A DNA stretch of 64,000 nucleotides, from contig JAMPFF010000012.1 in the NCBI GenBank assembly GCA_023664605.1, positions 1 to 64,000 on the forward strand, read 5' to 3'. Position 1 is the first letter of the stretch. The number at the start of each line of letters is the position of its first letter. Origin of the DNA: Clostridium sp. (lineage in GTDB: Bacteria > Bacillota > Clostridia > Lachnospirales > Lachnospiraceae). A program made the translations under genes and the position numbers. Under the pieces are notes generated by a model. It searched no databases and was not told the DNA's origin. It saw only the letters and a list, made by a program, of their open reading frames with translations. Positions 17,030-26,214 of the stretch are shown here, piece after piece.

Positions 17030-18550
17030 TTAGCATTTCTGATATTGTAACAATATATTCCGAATATCTTCCCTATCATATGGCTTCAACAGACAGCCGC
17101 TCATTTCGGCGGATACCGCCCCGTCGTCCGCCGTGACAGCGATAATCGGCAGCCCGCTGTCTTTTCTGTCCATATTCCTGATGGCCCGAACCGCTTCCAT
17201 ACCGCTTATCTTTGGCATATGAATATCCATTAAAACCACATCATAATAGTTTTCCTCTGAGCGCCTAAAAATTTCTATGACTTCCCTGCCGTCACGGCTT
17301 ATATCCGCCGCAACCCCCAATTCATACAGATATTGGCACAAAACCGCCATATTGCCTTCTTCATCTTCCGCAATTAAGGCTCTTTTTACGGTAATTATCT
17401 CATCCGGACAAGTCTCTGGCGCACAGGATGCGGATGACGCCGCCAAATCATACAGCATATCGTCAGCGTCCGCTTCCAGATTTACGGACACTTTCGTTCC
17501 TGCTCCAACCTGACTGGCAATAACTATTTCTCCCTGTAAAAGCTCCACCAGACGCTTCGTTATCGTAAGGCCCAGACCGCTTCCCTGCGCCGTCTTTTTC
17601 CTCCGCTCTCTTGTATAGCTTTCCCACGCCGCAGGTAAAAATGCCTGTTCCATACCGATTCCCGTATCTGTCACCTCTAAAAGGAGCCTGACCCTTTTTT
17701 CTTCCAGATATGTCTGCGCCATGCGGCAGACAACGCTGCCCCCGCTGTCGGTATATTTGATTGCATTGGAAATCAAATTCGTAAGAATCTGCCGGATAAC
17801 ATCCTTATATAGATACAGATATTGGTATATCGGTTTTTCCGATAAAAACTCCAATCGGACATTCTTCTTCGTCGCCTCTGTTTCAAACATCCTCCGGAGG
17901 CAGTCTGCCAGTTCCTCCATAGTGACAGTTTCTAATTTCATGACATTTTTCCTGTCCTCTATCGCTGAAATTTGCAAAACGCTGCTTGCCAGACGCTGCA
18001 AATAGTCCGCAGAAAAAACGGCATTCTCCAAATATCTGTTTTCCCCAAACGTCTCTCTGTCCGCCTGTAGAATATGCAGATTTCCGCAAAGGCTGTTGAG
18101 AGACGATCTGATTTCATGCGCAAGATACGCCGTAATATCCTCTCGGGAACGCTCTTGTATGGCATCGGTCACATCTTCACCGATGGCAATGATATTTTTT
18201 CCGGAGTCTTCCCGAAGAAAAGTTATCCTTTTGCCGTACATATGTCCTTTTATTAATACATGACACTGTACCATGTACTTCCCCTCCAGGGAAAGTTTTC
18301 CGGTAATATGAGCTAATTTCATATTTTCGGAAAACTCCTCCCTACCGGTATCAAGCCCGCTTTGCAGGCTTTGCAGCAAATCCTCGTATCTTCCTTCTTT
18401 TTGCAGGGAATATGGCAGGTTTCTCTTTTTGTACTTCCTAATATACGTGCCTTTGCGTATATTAATATACAATACGAAATCGAAGATTCCTTCTGCCAAA
18501 ATAAGATTGACCTGTTTTTTCGCATAATGGTCTTCCAGGAATTTAAACAT
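17030..18550 (-). CDS. Soluble hybrid histidine kinase with receiver domain
   Basis: A 506-residue protein. It has a PAS-like N-terminal region (1-130) without membrane segments, then a HisKA domain with AHEIRSSLNSL. A HATPase domain follows, with the N-box ILTNLISNAIKYTD, TDTGIGME and GSGLGLTITKRL. A C-terminal receiver (about 390-506) has the phosphoacceptor Asp in VVLMDIHMPKISG and the Lys in LLKPY. I choose the ATG at 18550, because a GGAG site lies nine bases before it. It is the first gene of a three-gene signalling operon. The receiver is slightly shortened between the conserved Thr and Lys. The N-terminal sensor ligand cannot be read from sequence. Confidence 0.86.
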   Translation of the reverse strand: MFKFLEDHYAKKQVNLILAEGIFDFVLYINIRKGTYIRKYKKRNLPYSLQKEGRYEDLLQSLQSGLDTGREEFSENMKLAHITGKLSLEGKYMVQCHVLIKGHMYGKRITFLREDSGKNIIAIGEDVTDAIQERSREDITAYLAHEIRSSLNSLCGNLHILQADRETFGENRYLENAVFSADYLQRLASSVLQISAIEDRKNVMKLETVTMEELADCLRRMFETEATKKNVRLEFLSEKPIYQYLYLYKDVIRQILTNLISNAIKYTDSGGSVVCRMAQTYLEEKRVRLLLEVTDTGIGMEQAFLPAAWESYTRERRKKTAQGSGLGLTITKRLVELLQGEIVIASQVGAGTKVSVNLEADADDMLYDLAASSASCAPETCPDEIITVKRALIAEDEEGNMAVLCQYLYELGVAADISRDGREVIEIFRRSEENYYDVVLMDIHMPKISGMEAVRAIRNMDRKDSGLPIIAVTADDGAVSAEMSGCLLKPYDREDIRNILLQYQKC

Positions 18551-18587
18551 AACGGAGTCTCCAGATATTCTCATGTGCCGTCTGATT

Positions 18588-19400
18588 CTACAGTTTTTTC
18601 ATGAACGCAATCTCATCTTTTGCAATATCCGGATTCATTTCTTCACGCAAAAGATACATATCCGGGCGGTTTGCATGAAGCCATTTGGAAATTGCCTCAT
18701 ATTGGATAACGCCTTTTCCAAGAGGCACAGGCCGGTAATTTCCTTTTTCATCAAAATAAAAGTCCTTGATGTGCATTGCCTCTATGTATTTCCCCGTGCA
18801 TTCCAGCCACTCGCCCCAATATGCGCTCTGGTCGGTCGTATCGGGAAACTCTAACAGGTTGGAGGCATCAAAAATCATCCGCAGATATTTCTCGTCTCCT
18901 ACTTTATCCATAACATCCAAGACGGCTTCCAGATTTTCCAAAGGATGCCAGTAAACAGGCTCTATCGCCAGTTTTACATCTAAACGCGCCGCCTCTTCCA
19001 CAACGCGTTTGACGCCGTCTATCATGGACGGATACCATTTCGCCTTTTGTTCCGCGCTCAGATGGGGATAGGCGGTCTCCGTGCCGACCACGTTCGCGCC
19101 GACTTCCTTGCTGTAAGCCAGGCACTTTTTTAATGTCCGCACCGCATAATCCCTGACTTCCTCATCCGGATTGCCCAAATCCATATAGCAGCCGAATACC
19201 GGAATTTCCACTTTCCATTCCTCAAAGGCTCTCCGAATCCGCTCTAAATGGCTTCCCGTAATATCCTCGTAGCTGTCGATTCCCGTAAAGACTTTCGGCA
19301 GCGCAAGCTGCGCCGCTTCATATCCTTCTTCATGGAGCGTCTGCGCCGCTTTTTCAATTTCCATTTTTCCGTAATCATGCGCTCTTACGCCTATTTTCAT
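18588..19400 (-). CDS. Sugar phosphate isomerase/epimerase-like TIM-barrel protein
   Basis: A 270-residue AP_endonuc_2-type TIM-barrel protein, as in sugar isomerases and epimerases. Visible metal-site candidates are the Glu in AIEPVYW, the Asp in MIFDASN, the His in AMHIKDF and the Glu in LLREEM. I choose the ATG at 19400, since a GGAGG site lies six bases before it. It follows the rhamnose mutarotase gene by 68 bases on the same strand and is divergent from the GH105 gene, so it probably acts on a sugar or sugar acid from rhamnogalacturonan. The exact substrate cannot be told from sequence. Confidence 0.8.
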   Translation of the reverse strand: MKIGVRAHDYGKMEIEKAAQTLHEEGYEAAQLALPKVFTGIDSYEDITGSHLERIRRAFEEWKVEIPVFGCYMDLGNPDEEVRDYAVRTLKKCLAYSKEVGANVVGTETAYPHLSAEQKAKWYPSMIDGVKRVVEEAARLDVKLAIEPVYWHPLENLEAVLDVMDKVGDEKYLRMIFDASNLLEFPDTTDQSAYWGEWLECTGKYIEAMHIKDFYFDEKGNYRPVPLGKGVIQYEAISKWLHANRPDMYLLREEMNPDIAKDEIAFMKKL

Positions 19401-19468
19401 ATTAATCCTCCATTCTTGCTCAACTTGCGTAAACCGAGCAAGTTCGGTTGAAAAATTCATTTTTCACA

Positions 19469-19780
19469 TTAATCGAGATGGAACAGCGGTTTTAAATCTA
19501 TCGACACCGGGCTGTTATCAGGGTTGGTCTCCATGATATCCGCCATAAAATCCCACCATTTCCGGTTAATTGCCGTATCCGCGCCCTTTGCCCAGAGTTC
19601 TTCATCCTCTATCTCAATATAGCCAAATAATGTCAGCGTTTCCTTGTCCAGAAAAATCGAATAATTTTTCCCGCCATGCTCATGTATCATGTCTTTCATT
19701 TCCTGCCACAGTTCATTATGGCGTTTTTCATACTCCGCTTCCTGTCCGGGATACAGCTTCATTTTAAAACCTTTAATCAT
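19469..19780 (-). CDS. rhaM: L-rhamnose mutarotase
   Basis: A 103-residue dimeric alpha/beta-barrel protein of the RhaM/RhaU family. It begins IKGFKMKLYPGQEAEYEKRHNELW, read in parts, with the likely catalytic Tyr17 and His21. It then has IFLDKETLTLFGYIE and the Trp-Trp motif KWWDFMADIM. It interconverts the anomers of L-rhamnose in the cytoplasm. In this locus it would act on rhamnose released by the GH112 phosphorylase and GH105 hydrolase. Length is normal. A GGAG site precedes the ATG. Confidence 0.93.
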   Translation of the reverse strand: MIKGFKMKLYPGQEAEYEKRHNELWQEMKDMIHEHGGKNYSIFLDKETLTLFGYIEIEDEELWAKGADTAINRKWWDFMADIMETNPDNSPVSIDLKPLFHLD

Positions 19781-20096
19781 AGTGTTTGTCTCCTTTTTTC
19801 ATCATATTTTCTCTATACCGCTAAAAATGTACTTATATTGTATCATACCCGCGCCGGAATCTCTACAGCTATTTTCAGCCTATTTAGTGTATATATAAGC
19901 AGTGTCATTCGTGCGTACAGAGCTACAACTCATGCATAAAATGAATTTTATATTCCTGATATGTTACCATCGCAGTATCACGATTTCCGTCTTCTTTGAC
20001 ATTATGGTCGAAATTGCTGTATTTTTGTATGAAAGCAATATAGCGGAAAAAGGCGATTTTTTGTATAATAAACATATTATGGAAGGAGGGTTTATT
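19781..20096. promoter_or_regulatory. Divergent regulatory region, rhaM / GH105
   Basis: A 316-base gap with no gene. On the minus strand an extended -10 (TGATACAAT, 19837-19845) faces rhaM and has no clear -35. On the plus strand TTGACA (19996-20001) is followed 18 bases later by TATTTT (20020-20025), a weak promoter for the GH105 operon. The poor boxes fit activator-dependent transcription, plausibly by the AraC protein encoded at 25160. I see no clear AraC repeat. Confidence 0.4.
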
Positions 20097-21146
20097 ATGC
20101 AGTTAGAATTTAACAAAGAACAGATTGAAGATGTGATTGACAGAATCGTGGATAGGACCATGAAAATGGACTTAACATGGGACTGGCCGTGCGGCGTGGC
20201 TTACTACGGCATCAGCGAGGCTTATGAGAAAACGAAGAAAGAAAAATACCTGACGCTTTTAAAAGACCGTATAGATGAATTAATTGCGCTTGGCCTCCCC
20301 AAGGTATGGACCGTCAATGCCTGTGCTATGGGCCACTGCCTGGTTACGCTCTATCAGGCCACCGGTGAACAGAAATACTGGGATCTTGTCATGAGCAAAA
20401 TAGAATATTTGCAAAAAGAAGCTCTCCGCTTCGGCGATAACGTATTACAGCATACGGTATCCGCCAACAACGATTTTCCGGAACAGGCATGGGCCGATAC
20501 GCTGTTTATGGCAGCCTTTTTCTTACTCCGGGTAGGCGTTATCAATAAAGATGAAGAAATGATTGAAGATGCCCTGAATCAATGGTACTGGCACATCAAT
20601 TATTTACAGGATGACAAAACAGGCTTTTATTATCATGGCTATAACAATATTACCAAAGACCATATGTCCGGCATTTACTGGGGCAGAGCCAATGCCTGGG
20701 CGGCATATACGATGTCCAAGGTGGGCAGCGTTTTACCGGAATGCTATCTTTATCCGAAATATCTGAATATCGCGGGTTCTTTAAATGACCAGCTTGCCGC
20801 TTTGAAAACGGTACAGACGCCGAACGGTCTCTGGCGCACGGTCTTAAACGACGAACAGTCCTATGAAGAAATTTCGGCCGCAGCGGGTATCGCCGCAGCC
20901 ATGCTGGAACGCGGCAATCCGTTACATATCCGCTATATCAATAAGGCGATTCAGGGGCTTTTGGACAATGTCAGTGAAGACGGACGGGTGATGAACGTAT
21001 CGGGCGGCACCGCCGTTATGAAAGATATCGAGGGCTACCGCGGCATTTCCAGACGCTGGATTCAGGGCTGGGGTCAGGGTCTTGCACTCGCCTTTTTCAG
21101 CAATGTATTAGTTTCCGCAGATATCGCCAAGGACGGCGCGCTCTAA
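20097..21146 (+). CDS. GH105 unsaturated rhamnogalacturonyl hydrolase
   Basis: A 349-residue (alpha/alpha)6-barrel protein of the YteR/YesR type. Key blocks are WDWPCGVAYYGI, the general-acid Asp134 in EQAWADTLFMAAFFL, YHGYN, WGRANAWAAYTM and RRWIQGWGQGL. GH105 enzymes hydrate the unsaturated uronate left by rhamnogalacturonan lyases and release rhamnose-containing product. There is no signal peptide, so it is cytoplasmic and acts on imported oligosaccharides. I choose the ATG at 20097, preceded by GGAAGGAGGG; the frame is open for 65 more codons upstream without a usable start. It is the first gene of a three-gene plus-strand operon. Confidence 0.93.
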   Translation: MQLEFNKEQIEDVIDRIVDRTMKMDLTWDWPCGVAYYGISEAYEKTKKEKYLTLLKDRIDELIALGLPKVWTVNACAMGHCLVTLYQATGEQKYWDLVMSKIEYLQKEALRFGDNVLQHTVSANNDFPEQAWADTLFMAAFFLLRVGVINKDEEMIEDALNQWYWHINYLQDDKTGFYYHGYNNITKDHMSGIYWGRANAWAAYTMSKVGSVLPECYLYPKYLNIAGSLNDQLAALKTVQTPNGLWRTVLNDEQSYEEISAAAGIAAAMLERGNPLHIRYINKAIQGLLDNVSEDGRVMNVSGGTAVMKDIEGYRGISRRWIQGWGQGLALAFFSNVLVSADIAKDGAL

Positions 21147-21176
21147 GATTTATCGGGAAAAAGAGGCTCTTTTGGT

Positions 21177-22979
21177 ATGTATAGACAGAACTATTATTTT
21201 TCATCAGATTCCGGCTTTGACAAAGCGGATGACGCCCAAGATACCATCTATGTCAAGGCCGAAGACTTATATACGGACGAACGGGGATACGGTTTTATCA
21301 CACAGCAGAACATGGAAAACCAGCCGCTTTTGATGTTTCCTGAATATAACGGCGGCTTTATGCCGGTTCCCTGGTACCGCGTCTTAGACTTTAGCAAAGT
21401 CGATAAACGAAGACAGATTCCTCTGCGTTTTAAATGCGCGGTTCCCGAGGATGGCAGTTACCGGATTACCATGACAATCCATGCCCGGAAAGATATGTCC
21501 GATATTCGTATTTTTACAGGCAGGCGTTGTCTTGCCGCTTATATAGAAAAGCTTCCTGCGGGAGAGACTTTCTGTCAGGATATGTATGTGGAAGTATGCG
21601 GCATCATCCCCCGCGGACAGGAAAAGCCGTATGAGAACCGCTGTATCGAGCTGTCAATTACTTCCGACAGAGCGATGACAGCTGACGGGGCTGTGGCAGA
21701 TGGAGCGATGGCATCCGATGGAGCGGCGGCAGATGAAGCGTTTGCAGAGGCGGCTGTCAAGATAGAAATAGAAGAAATTAGCTGTCCGGTACTTTATATC
21801 GCCGGGGATTCCACGGTAACCGACCAGTCCGCGGAATATCCTTACGCCCCGCAGACAAGCTATGCGGGCTGGGGGCAGATGCTTCCTTATTTTATCAAAG
21901 GCGTGCTGACGGTCTCCAATCACTCCCACTCGGGGCTGACTACGGAGAGTTTCCGCAGCGAGGGTCATGCGGACATTCCCATGAGCCGCTCTAAAGCGGG
22001 TGATTACATGCTCTTTCAGTTCGGGCATAACGACCAGAAACTCATGCACTTAAAGGCGTATGAGGGTTACTCTTCCAATCTGGAAAGATATATTACAGAA
22101 TGCCGCGAAAAGGGCGTTTATCCGATATTAGTCACTCCCGTTGCACGCAATACCTGGCGCGGCAGCGACGGTACCTACAATGACTTATTGAAAGACTATG
22201 CCGACGCCTGTTTGGAACTTGGACAGCGTCTGTCCGTTCCGGTTTTGGATTTGCACCGTTTCAGCATGGAATTTATCATAGGCTTGCAAAAAGAAAACGC
22301 CAAAAAATATTTCTATCCGTCTGATTATACGCACCATAACGATTTCGGCGCGCAGCGGATGGCCGCCATTATCTGTGAACAAATCCGACAGACATGCCGG
22401 GATGTGGGTACAGGCTATGCGTGGCTCGCCGCACAAATGGACGAACGGCCCCGCCTCTGGAACGAACCGGAACCTATGGAACCTTTACAGAAACCGGAAG
22501 ATTTTTCCCTGGAGGATGCTCCCGAGGAATTTGCAGAACCCGACAGACTGTCGGACATTCTGCTGCGGGCGGAAGCTTTGGATATGGTTATCCGCAGAGC
22601 CGGATTTTTTATGACAAATGTTTATAATGATTATTTTACCGATATTGTCGGTCATGAGTGGTATGCCGGCATTATAGAATGCGGACTATCAAACGGCATT
22701 ATCAACGCGGCGGACTATCCGGATAAAAAATTCGAGCCGCAAGAGCCGGTAACACTGTTAGATTTTATCAGATTTCTGATGATGGCATATAAAAGCAGAA
22801 AAACACTGCCGCCAGTGCAGCCCTGTCCTTATGACGACGTTGTGGATAAGCCACTGCAGCCTCTTGTATCGGCGGCTTATCAACTGGACATTCTTGCACA
22901 GGACGGCACGGACGTTCTAAATCATTCCATCGACCGCCATCAGGGTGCGGCGTTATGCCGGAAATTGAAAATTATGTAG
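21177..22979 (+). CDS. CE12-type rhamnogalacturonan acetylesterase with SLH-like C-terminus
   Basis: A 600-residue protein. Residues 1-200 are a beta-rich region with an Ala/Asp/Gly repeat (MTADGAVADGAMASDGAA) as linker. Residues about 200-420 form an SGNH hydrolase: catalytic Ser in IAGDSTVTDQ, FQFGHNDQK, and the Asp/His pair in PSDYTHHNDFGA. Residues about 470-600 resemble two S-layer-homology modules (YFTDIVGHEWYAGIIECGLSNG, then PYDDVVDKPLQPLVSAAYQ). It removes acetyl groups from rhamnogalacturonan fragments. No signal peptide is seen, which is odd for an SLH-like tail. It lies between GH105 and GH112 genes. Confidence 0.85.
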   Translation: MYRQNYYFSSDSGFDKADDAQDTIYVKAEDLYTDERGYGFITQQNMENQPLLMFPEYNGGFMPVPWYRVLDFSKVDKRRQIPLRFKCAVPEDGSYRITMTIHARKDMSDIRIFTGRRCLAAYIEKLPAGETFCQDMYVEVCGIIPRGQEKPYENRCIELSITSDRAMTADGAVADGAMASDGAAADEAFAEAAVKIEIEEISCPVLYIAGDSTVTDQSAEYPYAPQTSYAGWGQMLPYFIKGVLTVSNHSHSGLTTESFRSEGHADIPMSRSKAGDYMLFQFGHNDQKLMHLKAYEGYSSNLERYITECREKGVYPILVTPVARNTWRGSDGTYNDLLKDYADACLELGQRLSVPVLDLHRFSMEFIIGLQKENAKKYFYPSDYTHHNDFGAQRMAAIICEQIRQTCRDVGTGYAWLAAQMDERPRLWNEPEPMEPLQKPEDFSLEDAPEEFAEPDRLSDILLRAEALDMVIRRAGFFMTNVYNDYFTDIVGHEWYAGIIECGLSNGIINAADYPDKKFEPQEPVTLLDFIRFLMMAYKSRKTLPPVQPCPYDDVVDKPLQPLVSAAYQLDILAQDGTDVLNHSIDRHQGAALCRKLKIM

Positions 22980-22991
22980 GAGGGATTATAT

Positions 22992-25154
22992 ATGGAAAAG
23001 CAACGTGGCGGCTTTACGCTGCCGGGAGAATCAGGCTATGAAGAACTCACTTTAAAACTTGCCGAAAAATGGGGTGCGGATGTTATCCGCGACAGCGACG
23101 GCACGGAATTATCGGAGGACATAATCCACGCGGGATACGGTATTTATTCCACGCTCTGCATTATCCGCGACCACAACGAATGGGCAAAGGAAAACCGCGA
23201 TAAACTGCAGCAGACGTTTTTATGCACCGAACCGGTAACCGCTGTATCCACAGACAGCCAAGGGCTGACGATAGCGTTGATGGATGATTTTTTTACGGAG
23301 CAGTTTGAGATAAACGACTGTCCTGCCTCCATGAAATACTGGCAGGTCTATGACAGGACTTCCAATACGCTTCTTCCCACCGCCGGCTGGACATACGATA
23401 AAGCGCAGGGAACCGTTACGATACATAATGTGACGCCGTGGCATAAATATACGGTAAGTTTTCTTGCCTACCGTATTTGGGAAGAAATTTCCATGTACAA
23501 CCATACCACCAACAACTGGGATAAAGAGCATTTGATGCAGATTGACCCCAGATACCCGGAAACCCGTGAATATTTAACCGGCTGGCTGAAAAAATGGTGT
23601 GAATCCCATCCCGATACGACCGTTGTGCGTTTTACGTCGCTTTTTTATAATTTCGTCTGGATTTGGGGTTCGCACGAAGAATGCCGCTCTCTTTTCACGG
23701 ACTGGGGCTCTTATGATTTTACGGTGAGCGAACGGGCGTTGGACGAGTTTGCCGAACAGTACGGCTACTCTATGACCGCGGAGGACTTCATCAACCAGGG
23801 CAAGCGCCATGTGACGCATATGCCGGGCGACGCGCACAAATCCGACTGGATGAAATTTATTAACGACTTTGTTATCTCCTTTGGAAAACAATTAGTCGAT
23901 ATCGTACATAGCTATGGCAAAAAGGCTTATGTCTTTTACGACGACAGCTGGGTTGGCTTAGAGCCTTACAACGGAAGATTTGGCGAATTTGGCTTTGACG
24001 GTCTGATTAAGTGCGTCTTTTCCGGTTACGAGGCAAGACTTTGTGCGGGAGTCGATGTACCCGTGCACGAACTCAGATTACATCCGTACCTGTTCCCGGT
24101 GGGGCTTGGCGGCGCGCCGACCTTTATGGAGGGCGGAGACCCTACGACGGAGGCAAAACGTTACTGGAACCATATCAGACGGGCGCTTTTACGCTCTCCG
24201 GTAGACAGAATCGGACTTGGCGGCTATCTGCATTTAACGGAAGGATTTCCTGATTTCTGTGATTATATCGAGCAGCTTACGCAGGAATTTCATATGATTC
24301 AGGATTTTCATAAAAAAGGAGCGCCCTACTGCATCAAAACTAAAGTTGCGGTACTGCATTCCTGGGGCGCGCTGCGTTCCTGGACGCTGTCAGGGCATTT
24401 CCATGAAACGTACCAGCACGACTTAATCCATATCAACGAGGCTCTTGCAGGACTTCCGGTGGAAGTATCTTTCCTTTTCTTTGAGGATGTGAAAGCAGGA
24501 CGCCTAAATGGCATCGACGTCGTTATCAACGCCGGTTACGCAGGAAGCGCATGGAGCGGCGGGGACGCATGGAAAGACGATAAGCTTATAGAAGTTTTAA
24601 CGGAGTGGGTATACCGGGGCGGTACTTTTATCGGCGTCAACGAGCCGTCCGCAACGACCGGTTACGATACATATTTCAGAATGGCTCATGTACTCGGTGT
24701 GGACGAGGACACCGGAGAAAGAATCTGCCACGGGAAATGGCTCTTTGACGCCTCCGATGCACAAGGATTAGTTCCCGACGGCGCGGCGCTTGTGGCTAAA
24801 CCGAACCGTTATCTGACGGACGGCAAGGCGAAAGTGTTGATGGCGCAAGATACGACGCCGGTATTGTCTGTACATGATTTTGGCAAAGGTAAAGGAATCT
24901 ATCTGTCCTCATTCCAGTTTACGGACGCTAACACGAGGCTTCTGTATCAGCTTATCCGTTACGCGGGAGGTGAAAAGCCTGCCGGAATGTATATGACGGA
25001 TAACTGTTACACCGAATGCGCTTATTATCCGGAAAGCAAGACATTAGTTGTCATCAACAATAGTGAAGAGGTGCAGACGACACGGGTAGAAACCCATGCC
25101 GGTGTAAAAGAACTGACATTGGACGCGTTTGCAACGGTATTTATCAATCTGTGA
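22992..25154 (+). CDS. GH112 phosphorylase, probably beta-1,4-galactosyl-L-rhamnose phosphorylase
   Basis: A 720-residue cytoplasmic GH112 enzyme. It shows the family blocks GRFTLP-like GGFTLPGESGYEELT, KWGADVIRDSDGTELSE, RDHNEWAKEN, VSFLAYRIWEEISMYNHTTN, DTTVVRFTSLFYNF and RSPVDRIGLGGYL. GH112 members phosphorolyse beta-galactosides of either HexNAc or L-rhamnose, giving galactose 1-phosphate. The neighbours (rhamnose mutarotase, GH105, CE12) favour the galactosyl-rhamnose type described from Clostridium phytofermentans over lacto-N-biose phosphorylase. GGAGG precedes the ATG. It ends five bases from the convergent AraC gene. Confidence 0.9.
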   Translation: MEKQRGGFTLPGESGYEELTLKLAEKWGADVIRDSDGTELSEDIIHAGYGIYSTLCIIRDHNEWAKENRDKLQQTFLCTEPVTAVSTDSQGLTIALMDDFFTEQFEINDCPASMKYWQVYDRTSNTLLPTAGWTYDKAQGTVTIHNVTPWHKYTVSFLAYRIWEEISMYNHTTNNWDKEHLMQIDPRYPETREYLTGWLKKWCESHPDTTVVRFTSLFYNFVWIWGSHEECRSLFTDWGSYDFTVSERALDEFAEQYGYSMTAEDFINQGKRHVTHMPGDAHKSDWMKFINDFVISFGKQLVDIVHSYGKKAYVFYDDSWVGLEPYNGRFGEFGFDGLIKCVFSGYEARLCAGVDVPVHELRLHPYLFPVGLGGAPTFMEGGDPTTEAKRYWNHIRRALLRSPVDRIGLGGYLHLTEGFPDFCDYIEQLTQEFHMIQDFHKKGAPYCIKTKVAVLHSWGALRSWTLSGHFHETYQHDLIHINEALAGLPVEVSFLFFEDVKAGRLNGIDVVINAGYAGSAWSGGDAWKDDKLIEVLTEWVYRGGTFIGVNEPSATTGYDTYFRMAHVLGVDEDTGERICHGKWLFDASDAQGLVPDGAALVAKPNRYLTDGKAKVLMAQDTTPVLSVHDFGKGKGIYLSSFQFTDANTRLLYQLIRYAGGEKPAGMYMTDNCYTECAYYPESKTLVVINNSEEVQTTRVETHAGVKELTLDAFATVFINL

Positions 25155-25159
25155 TGGAA

Positions 25160-26122
25160 TCACCATTCAGGGGACATCCAGCCGGAATATTCCATAATGG
25201 ACATATTCTGCGCCTGCTTGTCCGACTGGAGCATCTGCCGTCTGTATTCTCTGGGCGACTGTTGCATCAGGCGGAAAAAATAACGGTTATAGCTGGAAAC
25301 AGACTGGAATCCTACCGCCTCCGAGATGCTTAAAATAGAATCGTCCGTACTGCAGAGCAGGCTGCACGATTTCTGGATGCGGGTATTATTGACATAGTTT
25401 AAAGGCGAAATTCTCATAATGGAGTTAAAAATCCGCCTGAAATGCGTCGGGCTCCAATGGCACAAATCAGCGAGAAATTCGATGCTGAACTGACGCATAT
25501 AGTTATTCTCAATATAATCCAGTGCGGGAGCGATGGAAAGCGGACTTGCCGAATCGGAAAATCCCTTGTCCGGTTCGCCGTCTGCCTCTTCCGCCTGGGA
25601 TTGTATACGGTAAATTTCAATATAAAGAGACAATAACAGTCCCTTTACCGAGAACTGGTACCCTAATCTTTCCGCTTTCAACTCTTTTAAGATAACGTCA
25701 AGGAGCTGATAGACGGTGGGATATTCATCTTTATTCAGAATATATTGAAAATTTTTGAAAAAATAAGGCGTCAGGTCATAGTTTTCCCATGTGGAGGGCA
25801 AAGAATGCCTGAACAGCTCTTTCGGGTCTATATAGATATACGACCATTGGCTCGCCGTTCCCGGATTACTGTATGTGGTATGCGGCACATTACGGGGAAT
25901 AATCGTAACATCCCCCCCCTGGAAAGGAAAACGCTCTCCATATAATTCCATTGTTCCCCCCTCCGAATGGCAGATACCGATTTCCAGACAATTATGGAAA
26001 TGGAGCCTTTCACTCGGTTTATCCGAAATTTTCCAATGCTCTCCGGTAAGCAGCAGAATTGGAAAATGCGGCGGAAGATAATAGTTACGGTATTCTGTTA
26101 TTGCATTTGCAGGTTTTGACAT
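25160..26122 (-). CDS. AraC family transcriptional regulator with cupin domain
   Basis: About 320 residues. The N-terminal half is an AraC-type cupin (EIGICHSEGGTMELYGERF; GGDVTIIPRNVPHT). The C-terminal half has two helix-turn-helix motifs (FSIEFLADLCHWSPTHFRRIF and ILSISEAVGFQSVSSYNRYFFRL, read in parts). It probably activates the rhamnogalacturonan genes on either side in response to an oligosaccharide. Start: ATG at 26122, with GGGGA eight bases before it; an ATG five codons upstream (26137) is also possible, its Shine-Dalgarno lying inside a strong hairpin. The coding sequence contains a G8 run near codon 70. Confidence 0.88.
   Translation of the reverse strand: MSKPANAITEYRNYYLPPHFPILLLTGEHWKISDKPSERLHFHNCLEIGICHSEGGTMELYGERFPFQGGDVTIIPRNVPHTTYSNPGTASQWSYIYIDPKELFRHSLPSTWENYDLTPYFFKNFQYILNKDEYPTVYQLLDVILKELKAERLGYQFSVKGLLLSLYIEIYRIQSQAEEADGEPDKGFSDSASPLSIAPALDYIENNYMRQFSIEFLADLCHWSPTHFRRIFNSIMRISPLNYVNNTRIQKSCSLLCSTDDSILSISEAVGFQSVSSYNRYFFRLMQQSPREYRRQMLQSDKQAQNMSIMEYSGWMSPEW
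25912..25919 (-). repeat. G8 homopolymer inside the AraC gene
   Basis: Eight C residues on the plus strand, eight G on the coding strand, within the codons for FQGGDVT of the cupin domain. At the present length the gene is open. A one-base slip would remove both DNA-binding motifs. Confidence 0.9.
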
Positions 26123-26140
26123 ATTTATATTCCCCATTCT

Positions 26141-26176
26141 AAAGAGTTCCCCGATATAAAATCGGGGAACTCTTTT
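26141..26176 (-). terminator. Strong hairpin between the binding-protein gene and araC
   Basis: A perfect 15-bp inverted repeat (26141-26155 and 26161-26175) with a five-base loop. On the minus strand it lies 40 bases past the stop of the solute-binding protein gene and directly before the araC start. Its 3' arm ends in three T, so it can work as a terminator of the transporter operon, though the T-run is short. It also contains the GGGGA that would serve the upstream araC start, so it may limit araC translation. Confidence 0.65.
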
Positions 26177-26214
26177 GTCATACTACTATAGCTTACTTTA
26201 TCTTACTATACTTC

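Noticed and set aside
22992-25154. GH112 enzyme as a lacto-N-biose phosphorylase for milk or mucin glycans
   Set aside because: No N-acetylhexosamine kinase or related genes are near, while rhamnose mutarotase and two rhamnogalacturonan enzymes are. Not fully excluded.
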